DNA from: DATHXC01 sp035459965
GTDB lineage: Bacteria; Pseudomonadota; Gammaproteobacteria; Burkholderiales; Methylophilaceae
Reading direction: 5' to 3'
DNA: 64,000 bases
NCBI GenBank assembly: GCA_035459965.1
Contig: DATHXC010000008.1
Location: 62,001-126,000, forward strand
Shown here: positions 35,994 through 44,950 of the stretch, one piece after another
Position numbering within the stretch: the stretch's first letter is position 1
Layout: each line of letters begins with the position of its first letter
Program-made: the position numbers and the translations under genes
The notes under the pieces: model-generated
Seen by the model: only the letters and a program-made list of their open reading frames with translations
The model's database searches: none
Told to the model about the DNA's origin: nothing

Positions 35994-36975
35994 TGGGTTT
36001 TGAGCCGTTCCTGCTGTCCGCATTCGGCTGTGCGTGTTTTTCGCTGTCGAATTTCTCGTAGGCATTCACGATTTTCTGCACTAGCGGGTGGCGTACTACG
36101 TCCTCTGACAGGAACTGCGTGAAGGCTATACCGCGAATATCCTTTAATACCTGCTGCGCTTCTACGAGGCCGCTTTTCTGGCCGCGACCCAAGTCGATTT
36201 GTGTCACGTCACCGGTAATCACGGCTTTGGTACCAAAGCCGATACGGGTCAGGAACATCTTCATCTGTTCTGGTGTGGTGTTCTGCGCCTCGTCCAATAT
36301 GATGAAGCTTTGGTTGAGCGTGCGCCCTCGCATGTAGGCAAGCGGCGCCACTTCAATCGCGCCGCGCTCAAACATCTTGGTCACGGCATCATAGCCTGCA
36401 AGGTCGTAAAGCGCATCGTAAAGCGGCCTCAAATAGGGGTCTACCTTTTGTGACAGGTCACCCGGCAAGAAGCCCAAGCGCTCACCAGCCTCCACTGCCG
36501 GACGTACCAGCACGATACGTTTGACCTTGTCGCGGGTCAGCGCGTCCACTGCACATGCTACGGCAAGGTAGGTTTTACCGGTGCCGGCCGGGCCGATGCC
36601 AAAGGTAATATCATAATCCTGTACCTGCTGCAGATAGCTGATCTGGCGCGGGGTACGCCCGTGCAGATCCGAGCGGCGCGTCATCAGTACCGGCATTGCC
36701 GCTGTGGTGATGACTTCAGGACTGAGTTTGTTGATTTCTACCAGCCCTAGTTGTATCTCTTCCAGATCAATCGGTTTTTTGGAGCGCTGGTAAAAGCTTT
36801 CGATGAACTGCGCCGCAAGCTGCATATTCTGCTTGTCGCCAGTCAGCCGAAAATGCGCACCACGTCTGGCAATGCTCACATCCAGTGCATCTTCTATCTG
36901 CTTCAGGTTTTCGTCCAGCGCGCCACACAGGTTGGCCAGGCGATGATTGTCTTCAGGTTGTAGCGTGATTTCCAT
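35986..36975 (-). CDS. ybeZ: PhoH-family ATPase (YbeZ)
   Basis: 329 residues. Walker A GPAGTGKT is at 128-135 and Walker B is in FIILDEAQNTTPEQ. An N-terminal KH-like region of about 100 residues is seen. It probably acts with YbeY in RNA metabolism. It begins immediately next to the end of miaB (no gap) and overlaps ybeY by 8 bases. Confidence 0.94.
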   Translation of the reverse strand: MEITLQPEDNHRLANLCGALDENLKQIEDALDVSIARRGAHFRLTGDKQNMQLAAQFIESFYQRSKKPIDLEEIQLGLVEINKLSPEVITTAAMPVLMTRRSDLHGRTPRQISYLQQVQDYDITFGIGPAGTGKTYLAVACAVDALTRDKVKRIVLVRPAVEAGERLGFLPGDLSQKVDPYLRPLYDALYDLAGYDAVTKMFERGAIEVAPLAYMRGRTLNQSFIILDEAQNTTPEQMKMFLTRIGFGTKAVITGDVTQIDLGRGQKSGLVEAQQVLKDIRGIAFTQFLSEDVVRHPLVQKIVNAYEKFDSEKHAQPNADSRNGSKPNA

Positions 36976-38388
36976 TTATGCGTTCACTATCTTGCTGGGT
37001 ATTAATTCGCTATGCATTAACTCACTGGGGATTAATTCACCACGCAGGCGCCGCGGGTTGGAAACATCAGTAATCCTGACGGAAACAAACTGGTGTATCA
37101 GGTCAGTGCCGCCCACGATATCCACGATGCGGTTATTGTCTGTTTTGCCTGCCAGTTCACTGGCATTTTTCCATGAGGCGCTTTCTATCAATACTCGCTG
37201 TACGCTGCCCAGCATGGATTCACTGATGCGCTTGCCTTGCGCTTCATTAATGGCTTGCAGCTTGCTCAGGCGCGCCAGCTTAATGGCTTCTGGCGTATCG
37301 TCCTTGAGGAAAGCAGCTGGCGTACCGGGGCGTGGGCTATATAAAAAGCTGAAGCTGTTATCGAAACCAACATCCTGCATCAGCTTAACTGTAGCTTCAA
37401 AGTCTGCTTCAGTTTCACCCGGGAAGCCGATAATGAAATCTGAAGTAAAAGTGATGTTGGCGTTGGCGGCACGCAGCTTGCGGATAATGGATTTATATTG
37501 CAATGAGGTGTAGTTACGTTTCATCGCCATCAATATGCGATCCGAACCTGCCTGTACCGGCAAGTGTAAATGCGCAGCCAGCTTGGGTATGCTGGCGAAG
37601 CATGCAATCAATGCTTCATTCATCTCGTTGGGATGGCTGGTGGTAAAGCGTATGCGCTCGATCTGCGGAATTTCTGCTATGTATTCGATGAGCATTGCCA
37701 GATCAGCACTCAGGTTATCCTGCGTAGTGGTGCGGTAAGCATTCACGTTCTGGCCCAATAAGGTAATTTCCTTCACGCCTTGCTCGGCCAACTGGATGGC
37801 TTCTGTGAGGATATCCTCGAATGGGCGCGAGACTTCTTCACCACGCGTGTATGGAACAACGCAAAACGAGCAGTATTTGCTGCAGCCTTCCATAATGGAT
37901 AAAAACGCTGTCGCGCCTTCTATCCTTGGCGGCGGCAGGTGATCAAATTTCTCGATTTCGGGGAAGGTGATGTCCACTTGTGACTGCCCGGAAGACTGCC
38001 TAGCTTTAATCATGTCAGGCAGGCGATGCAAAGTTTGCGGGCCAAACACCACATCAACATAGGGTGCACGCTCAATGATATGCGCCCCTTCCTGGCTGGC
38101 GACACAGCCACCCACACCAATGACCAGGTTAGGGTTCTTTTCCTTTAGCGGAATAAATCGCCCCAGATGACTAAATACCTTGTCCTCCGCCTTTTCGCGT
38201 ACCGAGCAGGTGTTGAGCAGGATGACATCTGCCTCATCAATATTCTCTGTGGTTTCCATGCCATCCGAGGCATGCAGCATATCGGCCATGCGCGAAGAGT
38301 CGTACTCATTCATCTGGCAGCCAAAGGTCTTGATAAAGACCTTTTTGGTTGCGGTTTTCTCTAGTGCTGGTTTCAGCGTGTTGATCAT
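36976..38388 (-). CDS. miaB: tRNA-2-methylthio-N6-dimethylallyladenosine synthase MiaB
   Basis: 470 residues from the ATG at 38388 (MINTLKPALE); an in-frame GTG at 38439 would add 17 residues. Order: MTTase N-terminal domain with cluster cysteines (FGCQMNEYD, NTCSVREKAE, VGGCVAS), radical SAM core with MEGCSKYCSFC, then TRAM domain. It adds the methylthio group at A37. The C-terminus carries a short repeat, ELIPS-ELMHS-ELIPS, beyond the usual end. The start region has no strong Shine-Dalgarno. Confidence 0.95.
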   Translation of the reverse strand: MINTLKPALEKTATKKVFIKTFGCQMNEYDSSRMADMLHASDGMETTENIDEADVILLNTCSVREKAEDKVFSHLGRFIPLKEKNPNLVIGVGGCVASQEGAHIIERAPYVDVVFGPQTLHRLPDMIKARQSSGQSQVDITFPEIEKFDHLPPPRIEGATAFLSIMEGCSKYCSFCVVPYTRGEEVSRPFEDILTEAIQLAEQGVKEITLLGQNVNAYRTTTQDNLSADLAMLIEYIAEIPQIERIRFTTSHPNEMNEALIACFASIPKLAAHLHLPVQAGSDRILMAMKRNYTSLQYKSIIRKLRAANANITFTSDFIIGFPGETEADFEATVKLMQDVGFDNSFSFLYSPRPGTPAAFLKDDTPEAIKLARLSKLQAINEAQGKRISESMLGSVQRVLIESASWKNASELAGKTDNNRIVDIVGGTDLIHQFVSVRITDVSNPRRLRGELIPSELMHSELIPSKIVNA

Positions 38389-38576
38389 CGTGGAATGATG
38401 CTGGGCATTAAGAGGTTGAAAGCTGGATTTGTGAGGCACGCAGCAATACGCAAAGTAATGCTGTTTGGGGTAAAGCTGGATGGGTGAGGGCGCAAAATAT
38501 CTTAAAAAAACAGTAGGCTAAGTGCTAATTGTAGCCCAGGCGACGCGGATTGCCAATGACGGGTTAAAATAGCTGC

Positions 38577-39971
38577 ATGCATTCCCTCCCCATTTTTATG
38601 AAAATAGCAGGCCGTCGCTGCGTCGTGATTGGCGGTGGCGAAGTAGCCACACGTAAAGTCACCATGCTTCTCAAGGCAGATGCGGCCGTAACGCTTATTT
38701 CACCCGAGCTCTGCCATGAACTGGAGAATATGGTTGATCTTGGGAAAATACATTACACCCAGGCTACTTTTGTACCAGAGCAGCTTGAGGGCGCTTGTCT
38801 CGTAGTAGCTGCAACGGATGATGAGCCTGTTAATGTCGCGGTGTCTCTAGCCGCCAAGGCACGCAATATACCGGTGAATGTGGTGGATGCGCCAGAGCTG
38901 TGCACCTTTACCATGCCCTCTATCGTTGATCGCTCTCCCATTATCATCGCGATTTCCAGCGGTGGTGCAGCACCGGTATTAGCAAGGCTAATCCGCAGTA
39001 AAGTCGAAACCATGGTGCCTGCTGCCTATGGGAGATTAGCTGCCCTGGCCGCAGATTTTCGTAGCAAGGTAAAGGCACGCTTTGCCACTACCCAGCAGCG
39101 CCGTATTTTTTGGGAGGAAAGCTTTCAAGGCCCGATTGCCGAACTAGTATTTTCAGGCCAAGAGACCGCTGCGCGTAATGCCCTGGCAGAAATTCTGGAG
39201 GGTGAGGCCGAGATACTGCATCGTGGTGAAGTATATCTGGTCGGTGGTGGGCCCGGTGACCCGGACTTGCTGACCTTCCGCGCCCTGCGACTGATGCAGC
39301 AAGCCGATGTATGTGTGTATGACAAACTGGTCAGCCCTGAAGTGATGGAGCTGGTGCGCCGAGATGCCGAGCTTGTCTATGTGGGAAAGGCGCGCGACCA
39401 GCATACCTTGCCGCAAGAGGAGATCAACGAGCTGCTGGTGAGATTGGCAAAAGAAGGTAAACGTGTACTGCGACTGAAGGGCGGCGATCCCTTTATATTT
39501 GGCCGCGGTGGTGAAGAAATCGAAACGCTGATGGAAAACGGTGTGCCTTTCCAGGTGGTGCCTGGTATTACCGCCGCCAATGGCGTTTCCAGCTATGCCG
39601 GGATTCCGTTAACGCACCGCGATTTTGCGCAGTCGTGTGTATTTACTACCGGTCACTTGAAGGACGGTACGGTAGAGCTGGACTGGATTACGTTAGTCAG
39701 GCCCAAGCAGACGGTGGTCATTTATATGGGCTCGGTGGGGTTGGCGCACATATGCAAAAAGCTGGTTGAGCATGGCTTGTCTAGCACTACGCCTGTCGCT
39801 GTTGTGCAGCAAGGTACAACAATCCGGCAACGGGTAGTGGTGGCAGATTTGCTGACCATTGCCGACAAGGTAACCGCCGCAGAAATGAAACCGCCATGCC
39901 TGACGATTATTGGGGAAGTGGTTAGTCTGCGTGAAAAACTGGCCTGGTTCGAGCCGACTCCTATTGCCTAG
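38577..39971 (+). CDS. cysG: Siroheme synthase (trifunctional CysG)
   Basis: 464 residues. The N-terminal NAD-dependent precorrin-2 dehydrogenase/ferrochelatase half (GGGEVATRKV near 20) is joined to a C-terminal uroporphyrinogen-III methyltransferase half (VGGGPGDPDLLTFRALRLM from about 220, and GGDPFIFGRGGEE). It makes siroheme for sulfite and nitrite reductases. It is divergent from miaB and convergent with the sensor kinase. Confidence 0.96.
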   Translation: MHSLPIFMKIAGRRCVVIGGGEVATRKVTMLLKADAAVTLISPELCHELENMVDLGKIHYTQATFVPEQLEGACLVVAATDDEPVNVAVSLAAKARNIPVNVVDAPELCTFTMPSIVDRSPIIIAISSGGAAPVLARLIRSKVETMVPAAYGRLAALAADFRSKVKARFATTQQRRIFWEESFQGPIAELVFSGQETAARNALAEILEGEAEILHRGEVYLVGGGPGDPDLLTFRALRLMQQADVCVYDKLVSPEVMELVRRDAELVYVGKARDQHTLPQEEINELLVRLAKEGKRVLRLKGGDPFIFGRGGEEIETLMENGVPFQVVPGITAANGVSSYAGIPLTHRDFAQSCVFTTGHLKDGTVELDWITLVRPKQTVVIYMGSVGLAHICKKLVEHGLSSTTPVAVVQQGTTIRQRVVVADLLTIADKVTAAEMKPPCLTIIGEVVSLREKLAWFEPTPIA

Positions 39972-39978
39972 ATCAGGT

Positions 39979-40005
39979 TTAGCGCTACTCGATAGGTAGC
40001 GTTAA
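39979..40005. terminator. Inverted repeat between cysG and the sensor kinase
   Basis: TTAGCGCTAC (39979-39988) pairs with GTAGCGTTAA (39996-40005), 10 base pairs with one G-T, loop of 7. It covers the 13-base gap between convergent genes. No T tract on either side, so only a weak or structural terminator is claimed. Confidence 0.45.
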
Positions 40006-41289
40006 TCTTGCCTCAAGCCCACCGGTCGGGCGATTGATTAATTCCAGATGACCTTTATGCAGTTTGGCGATGCGGCTCGCAATTGCCAGCCCCAGGCCAC
40101 TGCCGCTTTTGTTGCCGCGTGCGGTATCTAGACGCTCAAAGGGGCGTAACAGCCGTGCCATCTGGGATGGCGGAATGCCCGGCCCATTATCCAGCACACT
40201 CAGCACCACGGTATTTGCCATGATGGTGGTTTCTACAGTCACTTCACTCTGGCTGTAGGCAAAGGCGTTGTCTATCAGGTTATTAAGTAGCCGCTGTATG
40301 GCCAGTGGTCTTAGCGGTATCAGGTGCGTGGGCGCTAGTCGCAGGATCAGTTTGCGGCCAGCCCTCGTGTGTCGGTCAAACAGCGATTTCAATAATGGAT
40401 TGAGGTCTATCATCTGTGTGGGCTCACCTTCTACCCCACGTACGAAATCCAGAAACTGGTGGATGATGCTATCCATATCGGTGATGTCCTGCACCATGCC
40501 ATCCCTCAAGCTGCAGGCTTGTTCTTCTGGCAGCATTTCTACTGCCAGGCGCAACCTGGCCAGCGGAGTGCGTAAGTCGTGTGAAACGCCTGCCAGCAGT
40601 AACGTCCGTTCGGCATCCAGTTGAGTCAGTGCTTCAGTCATCTGGTTGAAAGTCCGGCTAACTTCACGTAGCTCATCAATACCATCTTCAGGTAGCTGGG
40701 GTGGTCGCTCACCTTCACGAATGCGATCTGCAGCTTTGACCAGCAGGTTTAAGGGGCGATTGATACGGGCAGCAATCAGGTAAGCGCCCGCCAGTGACAG
40801 CATGATGACGAGGGCACCCCAGCCCAGCCATTCCCAGGGAAAGTGGCGCTCGACCTGGATGCGCGGAATGACCACCCAATAGTCATCCTGCCCTATGGTG
40901 AAACTGACCCATAGCCCTGGCACGCCAAAATGGTTGATGGCAACCAGGGTCTCCTTGCCCAGCTGATCCCGGATTTTTTGACCAATCATGCGGATGAACG
41001 GGTCTTTTGGCAGGGGCTCTACTTCTTCCAGCAGATCTGCGGCATAAATGCGCACGCCTTCACTGCCGGAAAGCTCGGAGAGCAGGGCTAGTCTACGATT
41101 TTCATGGGCCGCCAGCAGGGCCGCACGCGTGAAATTGACGACAGTGATGGCTTGCAAAGCGGTGGCTACGGCGCGTGGCTCACGCTCGAAATAATCGAAT
41201 AACTTAAGCGCTGCATATTGGCCTATAGCCAACAACAGAGCAATCAACAACATAATGCGGGCTAGTAAAGTACGGGGTAGCAGCTTCAA
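39985..41289 (-). CDS. envZ: EnvZ-type sensor histidine kinase
   Basis: 434 residues. Two membrane helices (about 8-27 and 155-174) flank a periplasmic sensor. A HAMP domain (about 175-228), His237 in the H box (GVSHDLRTPLARL), N box NLIDNAFAYS, G1 DNGPGIP and G2 GSGLGLA follow. The start appears to be TTG overlapping the TGA of the regulator gene (TTGA), which implies strong translational coupling and low kinase levels. EnvZ-like by architecture; the signal is unknown. Confidence 0.9.
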   Translation of the reverse strand: MKLLPRTLLARIMLLIALLLAIGQYAALKLFDYFEREPRAVATALQAITVVNFTRAALLAAHENRRLALLSELSGSEGVRIYAADLLEEVEPLPKDPFIRMIGQKIRDQLGKETLVAINHFGVPGLWVSFTIGQDDYWVVIPRIQVERHFPWEWLGWGALVIMLSLAGAYLIAARINRPLNLLVKAADRIREGERPPQLPEDGIDELREVSRTFNQMTEALTQLDAERTLLLAGVSHDLRTPLARLRLAVEMLPEEQACSLRDGMVQDITDMDSIIHQFLDFVRGVEGEPTQMIDLNPLLKSLFDRHTRAGRKLILRLAPTHLIPLRPLAIQRLLNNLIDNAFAYSQSEVTVETTIMANTVVLSVLDNGPGIPPSQMARLLRPFERLDTARGNKSGSGLGLAIASRIAKLHKGHLELINRPTGGLEARLTLPIE

Positions 41290-42014
41290 TTTTTAGAGGC
41301 TTCACCATCGGGAATGAATACGTAGCCAAACCCCCACATGGTCTGCAGGTAACGGGGGTGCGATGGGTCGGCTTCAATCAGCCGGCGTAAGCGTGATACT
41401 TGTACATCGATACTGCGGTCAAATACATCCAGTTCCCGCCCACGCGCTAGTTGCATCAGCCTGTCGCGTGACAAAGGCTGGCGTGGGTGGTCGATGAATA
41501 CCTTGAGCAATGCATATTCACCACTGGTAATGGTGATGGCTACACCATCGCGGCTCAGGCTGCGGGTGGATGGATCGAATACGAATTCACCAAAGGTGAT
41601 GGTTTCGGAGCTAAGCGCTGGCGCGCTGGGCGGAGTGCGTCCATGGCGGCGCATAATGGCATTGATACGAGCCAATAACTCTCGCGGGTTGAATGGCTTG
41701 GGCAGATAGTCGTCAGCGCCCATTTCCAGCCCGATGATACGGTCTACTTCATCGCCACGCGCAGTCAGCATGATAATCGGCATGGTGTTTCCAGCTGACC
41801 TGAGCCTGCGGCAAATTGCCAGACCATCTTCCCCTGGTAACATCAAATCCAGCACCAGCAGGTCTACATGCTCTTGTGCCAGTACCATGTCCATTTCGCT
41901 GGAGTCGGAAACTGTTTTAATGGTGAAGCCTTGCTCGGTTAAATAGCGCTGTAATAGCTCGCGCATGCGCAAGTCATCGTCTACCATCAGGATTTTTTTG
42001 AAGGCTGTTTGCAT
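41286..42014 (-). CDS. ompR: OmpR-type response regulator
   Basis: 242 residues. The receiver domain has Asp12-Asp13 and phosphoacceptor Asp56 (LLVLDLMLPGEDG) and the KPFNPREL segment. The C-terminal winged helix ends RYLQTMWGFGYVFIPDG. It is most like OmpR/EnvZ regulators controlling envelope genes. The upstream 372-base gap carries two sets of phased direct repeats suited to OmpR-family binding. Confidence 0.92.
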   Translation of the reverse strand: MQTAFKKILMVDDDLRMRELLQRYLTEQGFTIKTVSDSSEMDMVLAQEHVDLLVLDLMLPGEDGLAICRRLRSAGNTMPIIMLTARGDEVDRIIGLEMGADDYLPKPFNPRELLARINAIMRRHGRTPPSAPALSSETITFGEFVFDPSTRSLSRDGVAITITSGEYALLKVFIDHPRQPLSRDRLMQLARGRELDVFDRSIDVQVSRLRRLIEADPSHPRYLQTMWGFGYVFIPDGEASKN

Positions 42015-42077
42015 AATCTTGCTTTATATGAAAATTGGTATGGAGATTCAGCACCTGTCGAAATCATATATGACTTT

Positions 42078-42115
42078 GAATTTATTTAAAATCCACATGG
42101 AATTTATTTAAAATC
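42078..42115. promoter_or_regulatory. 16-bp direct repeat with 22-bp period upstream of ompR
   Basis: GAATTTATTTAAAATC occurs at 42078-42093 and again, exactly, at 42100-42115. The 22-base spacing equals about two helical turns, placing both copies on one face of the DNA, 64 bases before the ompR start. It is a candidate autoregulatory operator. Confidence 0.55.
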
Positions 42116-42166
42116 AATATGCTTATTATACTGTTAGCGTAACAAGATAGCCTAAAGATTAAGTTG

Positions 42167-42183
42167 TTACAATTTTTTACAAT
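42167..42183. promoter_or_regulatory. TTACAAT direct repeat with 10-bp period
   Basis: TTACAAT at 42167-42173 and 42177-42183. Half-sites repeated at 10 bp are the usual binding layout of OmpR-family regulators. It is about 205 bases upstream of the EF-hand gene and about 155 upstream of ompR. Confidence 0.45.
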
Positions 42184-42386
42184 CACAGGGGTGTGTGAAA
42201 CATTCGATTTACATTCATACGGCATTATTGCGCCTCTAAACAAAAGATTTAGTGGTTGTTTGGTCTTGAAACTTGCTAATTGCATAACAGTCTTAATTAA
42301 TGGGCTGGGCCGAATAAATAAAATAATAAGCATTAGATCCCGCCACACAAAATGCTGACGATAAATCATTAATGGTGCAATGACGA

Positions 42387-42986
42387 ATGTTGATAGCCCA
42401 CAATCTATTTCCACATCATAAACATGCTCGTTTGGCATTCTGTGTCTTATTGGCCTGTACCATCTTGGTCTTAGCCGAGCCTATGCATGCTGCGCCTCGC
42501 GATATCCAGAGTGCAGATGAAGCTGCTTCAAAGTCCAACGACAATAAGTCTGCCGATAATGACAATCAGGAAACATTTCCGGCCAAGAAGCTGAAAGGCC
42601 CCATCAGTATCGAAGACAGCATACGCTTACGTCGTGACCTGGATGAATACTCACGTACGGTAGACCCTGCCCATGTGCAGATAGAGGAGCGTCGTCGTAT
42701 CATGTATCAGCGCATACAAACGCGCTTTACAGAGAGCGATAAGGACAACGACGGCAGTATTTCCCGTGAAGAAGCGACAGAAAGCTTGCCGCAAGTAGCT
42801 CGTCACTTTAATTCGGTAGATACCAATAATGATGGGGTGCTCTCGCTGGATGAACTAGAAGCACTACAATCTCGGATAGTCGAGCGTCAACGTACCGATT
42901 CGATAAAAATTGAAACTGCAGAGCCAGACCCGACCAAACGCAAGAGCAAGGATGCGATGCTCAATAATCGTAAGCGTACTTTGTAG
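42387..42986 (+). CDS. Exported EF-hand calcium-binding protein
   Basis: 199 residues. A signal-peptide-like N-terminus (ARLAFCVLLACTILVLAEPMHA, about 14-35) is followed by a polar linker and a pair of EF-hand loops: DKDNDGSISREE and DTNNDGVLSLDE. No Shine-Dalgarno is visible and an in-frame stop lies just upstream, so the ATG at 42387 is the first possible start. Probably periplasmic; function unknown. The C-terminus is basic. Confidence 0.8.
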   Translation: MLIAHNLFPHHKHARLAFCVLLACTILVLAEPMHAAPRDIQSADEAASKSNDNKSADNDNQETFPAKKLKGPISIEDSIRLRRDLDEYSRTVDPAHVQIEERRRIMYQRIQTRFTESDKDNDGSISREEATESLPQVARHFNSVDTNNDGVLSLDELEALQSRIVERQRTDSIKIETAEPDPTKRKSKDAMLNNRKRTL

Positions 42987-43103
42987 ACTTATGCTTAAAG
43001 ATAATTTTCAAGATAACACCTTCAAGTTCCATTCGTTCCACATTTCGTTTTAATCCCAGCAGATCCTCCGACTTTCTTACACCGCCCGGTAATTTTCGGT
43101 AGT

Positions 43104-44264
43104 ATGGAAACCAGTATGTCTACCGAAATAAAAATCCTCACTGGCATTACCCAGGCCGACGAGCGAGCATGGAATGCGCTTACCGACGGATCGCCGATTT
43201 TAAGTCATGCTTTTTTAAGCGCGCTTGAAGATACAGCCTGTGTTGGTCACGGTACGGGCTGGCAGCCTTATCCTGTAGTTGTCTATCAGGATGGCAAGCT
43301 GGTCGGCGCTATGCCCTTATATCTCAAGACCCATTCTTATGGTGAGTATGTATTTGATTGGGCATGGGCAGAGGCTTATGAACGCAATGGATTGACGTAC
43401 TACCCTAAATTACTGGTAGCTGTGCCGTTTACCCCCATTACTGGCGCACGGTTGTTAAGTACAGATGCCACGGTTAAAGCACTGTTGGCGGAGACGCTCA
43501 CAGCGCAAATGGTGCAACATTCCCTGTCATCAGCGCATGTGTTATTCCCGGACAAAGCAAGCTCTAGCATATTGCAAGCCCAGGGCTGGCTGGAGCGCTC
43601 AGGGGTGCAGTTCAGATGGGAAAACGAACAGTTCGCAGATTTTGAGGATTTTTTAAGCCGTTTGTCACACGATAAACGCAAAAAAATACGCCAAGAGCGC
43701 AAGAAAATCCTGGGTGCTGGGGTGATTTGCAGACAGCTTCAAGGCGCTGATATTATCGCCGCCGATTGGGATTTTTTCTTTGACTGCTATGAAAATACCT
43801 ATCGCGAGCATCGTTCTACGCCCTATCTCACGCGTGCGTTTTTTCATGAGATTGGCAAGCGTATGCCACAAAATATCCTGCTGGTAATCGCCGAGCAAAA
43901 TGGTGAGCCGATTGCCGCTGCGTTCAACCTGTTCGATGCTAATACATTATATGGTCGCTATTGGGGTGCCAAATCCTATGTGCCAGGGCTGCATTTTGAG
44001 CTTTGTTATTACCAGGCGCAGGAGTTTTGCATCAGGCAAGGCATGCGCTACTTTGAGGGTGGGGCGCAAGGTGAGCATAAACTAGCGCGTGGATTTCGCC
44101 CTAGAGCTACCCGCTCATTTCACCAGATCGCGCATCCCGATTTCGAAGATGCCATTAAAAACTTTGTGCAACAAGAAGCAAAAGGCATGGGTGCCTATCA
44201 GCATGAGCTTGAAGAAAGAGCGCCTTTCAAAAGTATGCCTACGGTTAAATTAAGCGCTGGCTAA
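43104..44264 (+). CDS. DUF482 (PF04339) GNAT/FemAB-like acyltransferase-type protein
   Basis: 386 residues. The family signatures are present: GDEP-like start, GAMPLYLKTHSYGEYVFDWAW, YYPKLLVAVPFTPITGARLL and YFEGGAQGEHKLARGF. The fold resembles FemX/FemAB peptidyltransferases with tandem GNAT domains, and the family is annotated as a peptidoglycan-related N-acyltransferase, but its substrate is not established. A second start at MSTEIK (43116) is possible. Cytosolic. Confidence 0.88.
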   Translation: METSMSTEIKILTGITQADERAWNALTDGSPILSHAFLSALEDTACVGHGTGWQPYPVVVYQDGKLVGAMPLYLKTHSYGEYVFDWAWAEAYERNGLTYYPKLLVAVPFTPITGARLLSTDATVKALLAETLTAQMVQHSLSSAHVLFPDKASSSILQAQGWLERSGVQFRWENEQFADFEDFLSRLSHDKRKKIRQERKKILGAGVICRQLQGADIIAADWDFFFDCYENTYREHRSTPYLTRAFFHEIGKRMPQNILLVIAEQNGEPIAAAFNLFDANTLYGRYWGAKSYVPGLHFELCYYQAQEFCIRQGMRYFEGGAQGEHKLARGFRPRATRSFHQIAHPDFEDAIKNFVQQEAKGMGAYQHELEERAPFKSMPTVKLSAG

Positions 44265-44293
44265 GGAGTGTGAATAATCATTCATAAGAAGTG

Positions 44294-44323
44294 TTGACTT
44301 GCTGTACGTTCGTACAGTATTGT
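44294..44323 (+). promoter_or_regulatory. Promoter of the LexA-like gene with internal SOS-type operator
   Basis: -35 TTGACT (44294-44299) and -10-like TATTGT (44318-44323) are 18 bases apart. The spacer contains CTGTACGTTCGTACAG (44302-44317), matching CTGT-N8-ACAG of LexA boxes with 7-base symmetric arms. The predicted RNA start falls near 44330, at or past the first ATG (44325), which suggests a leaderless message beginning at the ATG 44331. Confidence 0.7.
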
Positions 44324-44324
44324 T

Positions 44325-44909
44325 ATGCCCATGGGAAACGATATTGATTATTTAGGCCGTATTCAGGACTACTATGCAGAGCATAAAACACTGCCGTCAT
44401 TTGCGTTGATTGCAGAACTGCTAGGTTTTAAATCCAAGAATGCAGTGACTTCATTAGTGGCCAGATTCAAGCTGCTTGGGTATCTAGATTCCGCGCCAGA
44501 TAAGCGGCTCAAGCCGGGTAAGCGATTTTTTGAGAGAATCTTGGCTGAGAGTACAGTTCAGGCAGGCTTTCCCTCTGCTGCGCTCAGTGATAACAATGAT
44601 AGCCTGAGTATTGATGATTATCTGGTCGAACGTCCTTCGCAAACGGTATTGATTACTGTCAAGGGCGACTCCATGATTGATGCTGGGATTGTGCCTGACG
44701 ATGTGGTGATCGTAGAAAAAAGGCAGCTAGCCAATATTGGCGATATCGTAGTTGCCATTGTCGATAATGAATTTACCTTGAAAACACTGGGCCGCGAGGC
44801 TGGTGAATTTGTGCTTTATCCTGCCAACAAGGCCTATCCTGTCATCCGCCCCAAGGGCCAGCTGGAGATTTTTGGCGTAGTGGTTGGGCAGTTCCGTAAA
44901 TACACCTGA
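44325..44909 (+). CDS. lexA: LexA-family transcriptional repressor
   Basis: 194 residues. N-terminal winged helix related to LexA (DYYAEHKTLPSFALIAELLGF, recognition segment KSKNAVTSLVARF). Self-cleavage site Ala80-Gly81, catalytic Ser116 (KGDSMIDAG) and Lys153 (FTLKTL) are intact, so RecA-triggered autocleavage is expected. The ATG at 44331 may be the true start. It differs enough from standard LexA that it could be a second, specialised copy (LexA2 type). Autorepression is indicated by the operator in its promoter. Confidence 0.85.
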   Translation: MPMGNDIDYLGRIQDYYAEHKTLPSFALIAELLGFKSKNAVTSLVARFKLLGYLDSAPDKRLKPGKRFFERILAESTVQAGFPSAALSDNNDSLSIDDYLVERPSQTVLITVKGDSMIDAGIVPDDVVIVEKRQLANIGDIVVAIVDNEFTLKTLGREAGEFVLYPANKAYPVIRPKGQLEIFGVVVGQFRKYT

Positions 44910-44950
44910 GCAGTCATGTTTTTGTGGCTACTATTTCATGAAACTCTAAC

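Larger units (their letters stand above)
42015..42386. other. Regulatory gap between ompR and the EF-hand gene
   Basis: 372 A/T-rich bases between divergent genes, holding the two phased repeat sets listed separately. An open frame on the minus strand (42082-42438) crosses these repeats and the EF-hand gene and is not considered a gene. Confidence 0.6.

Noticed and set aside
42082..42438. 118-residue open frame on the minus strand upstream of ompR
   Set aside because: It overlaps the EF-hand gene, spans the phased operator-like repeats, has no ribosome binding site and no recognisable protein features.
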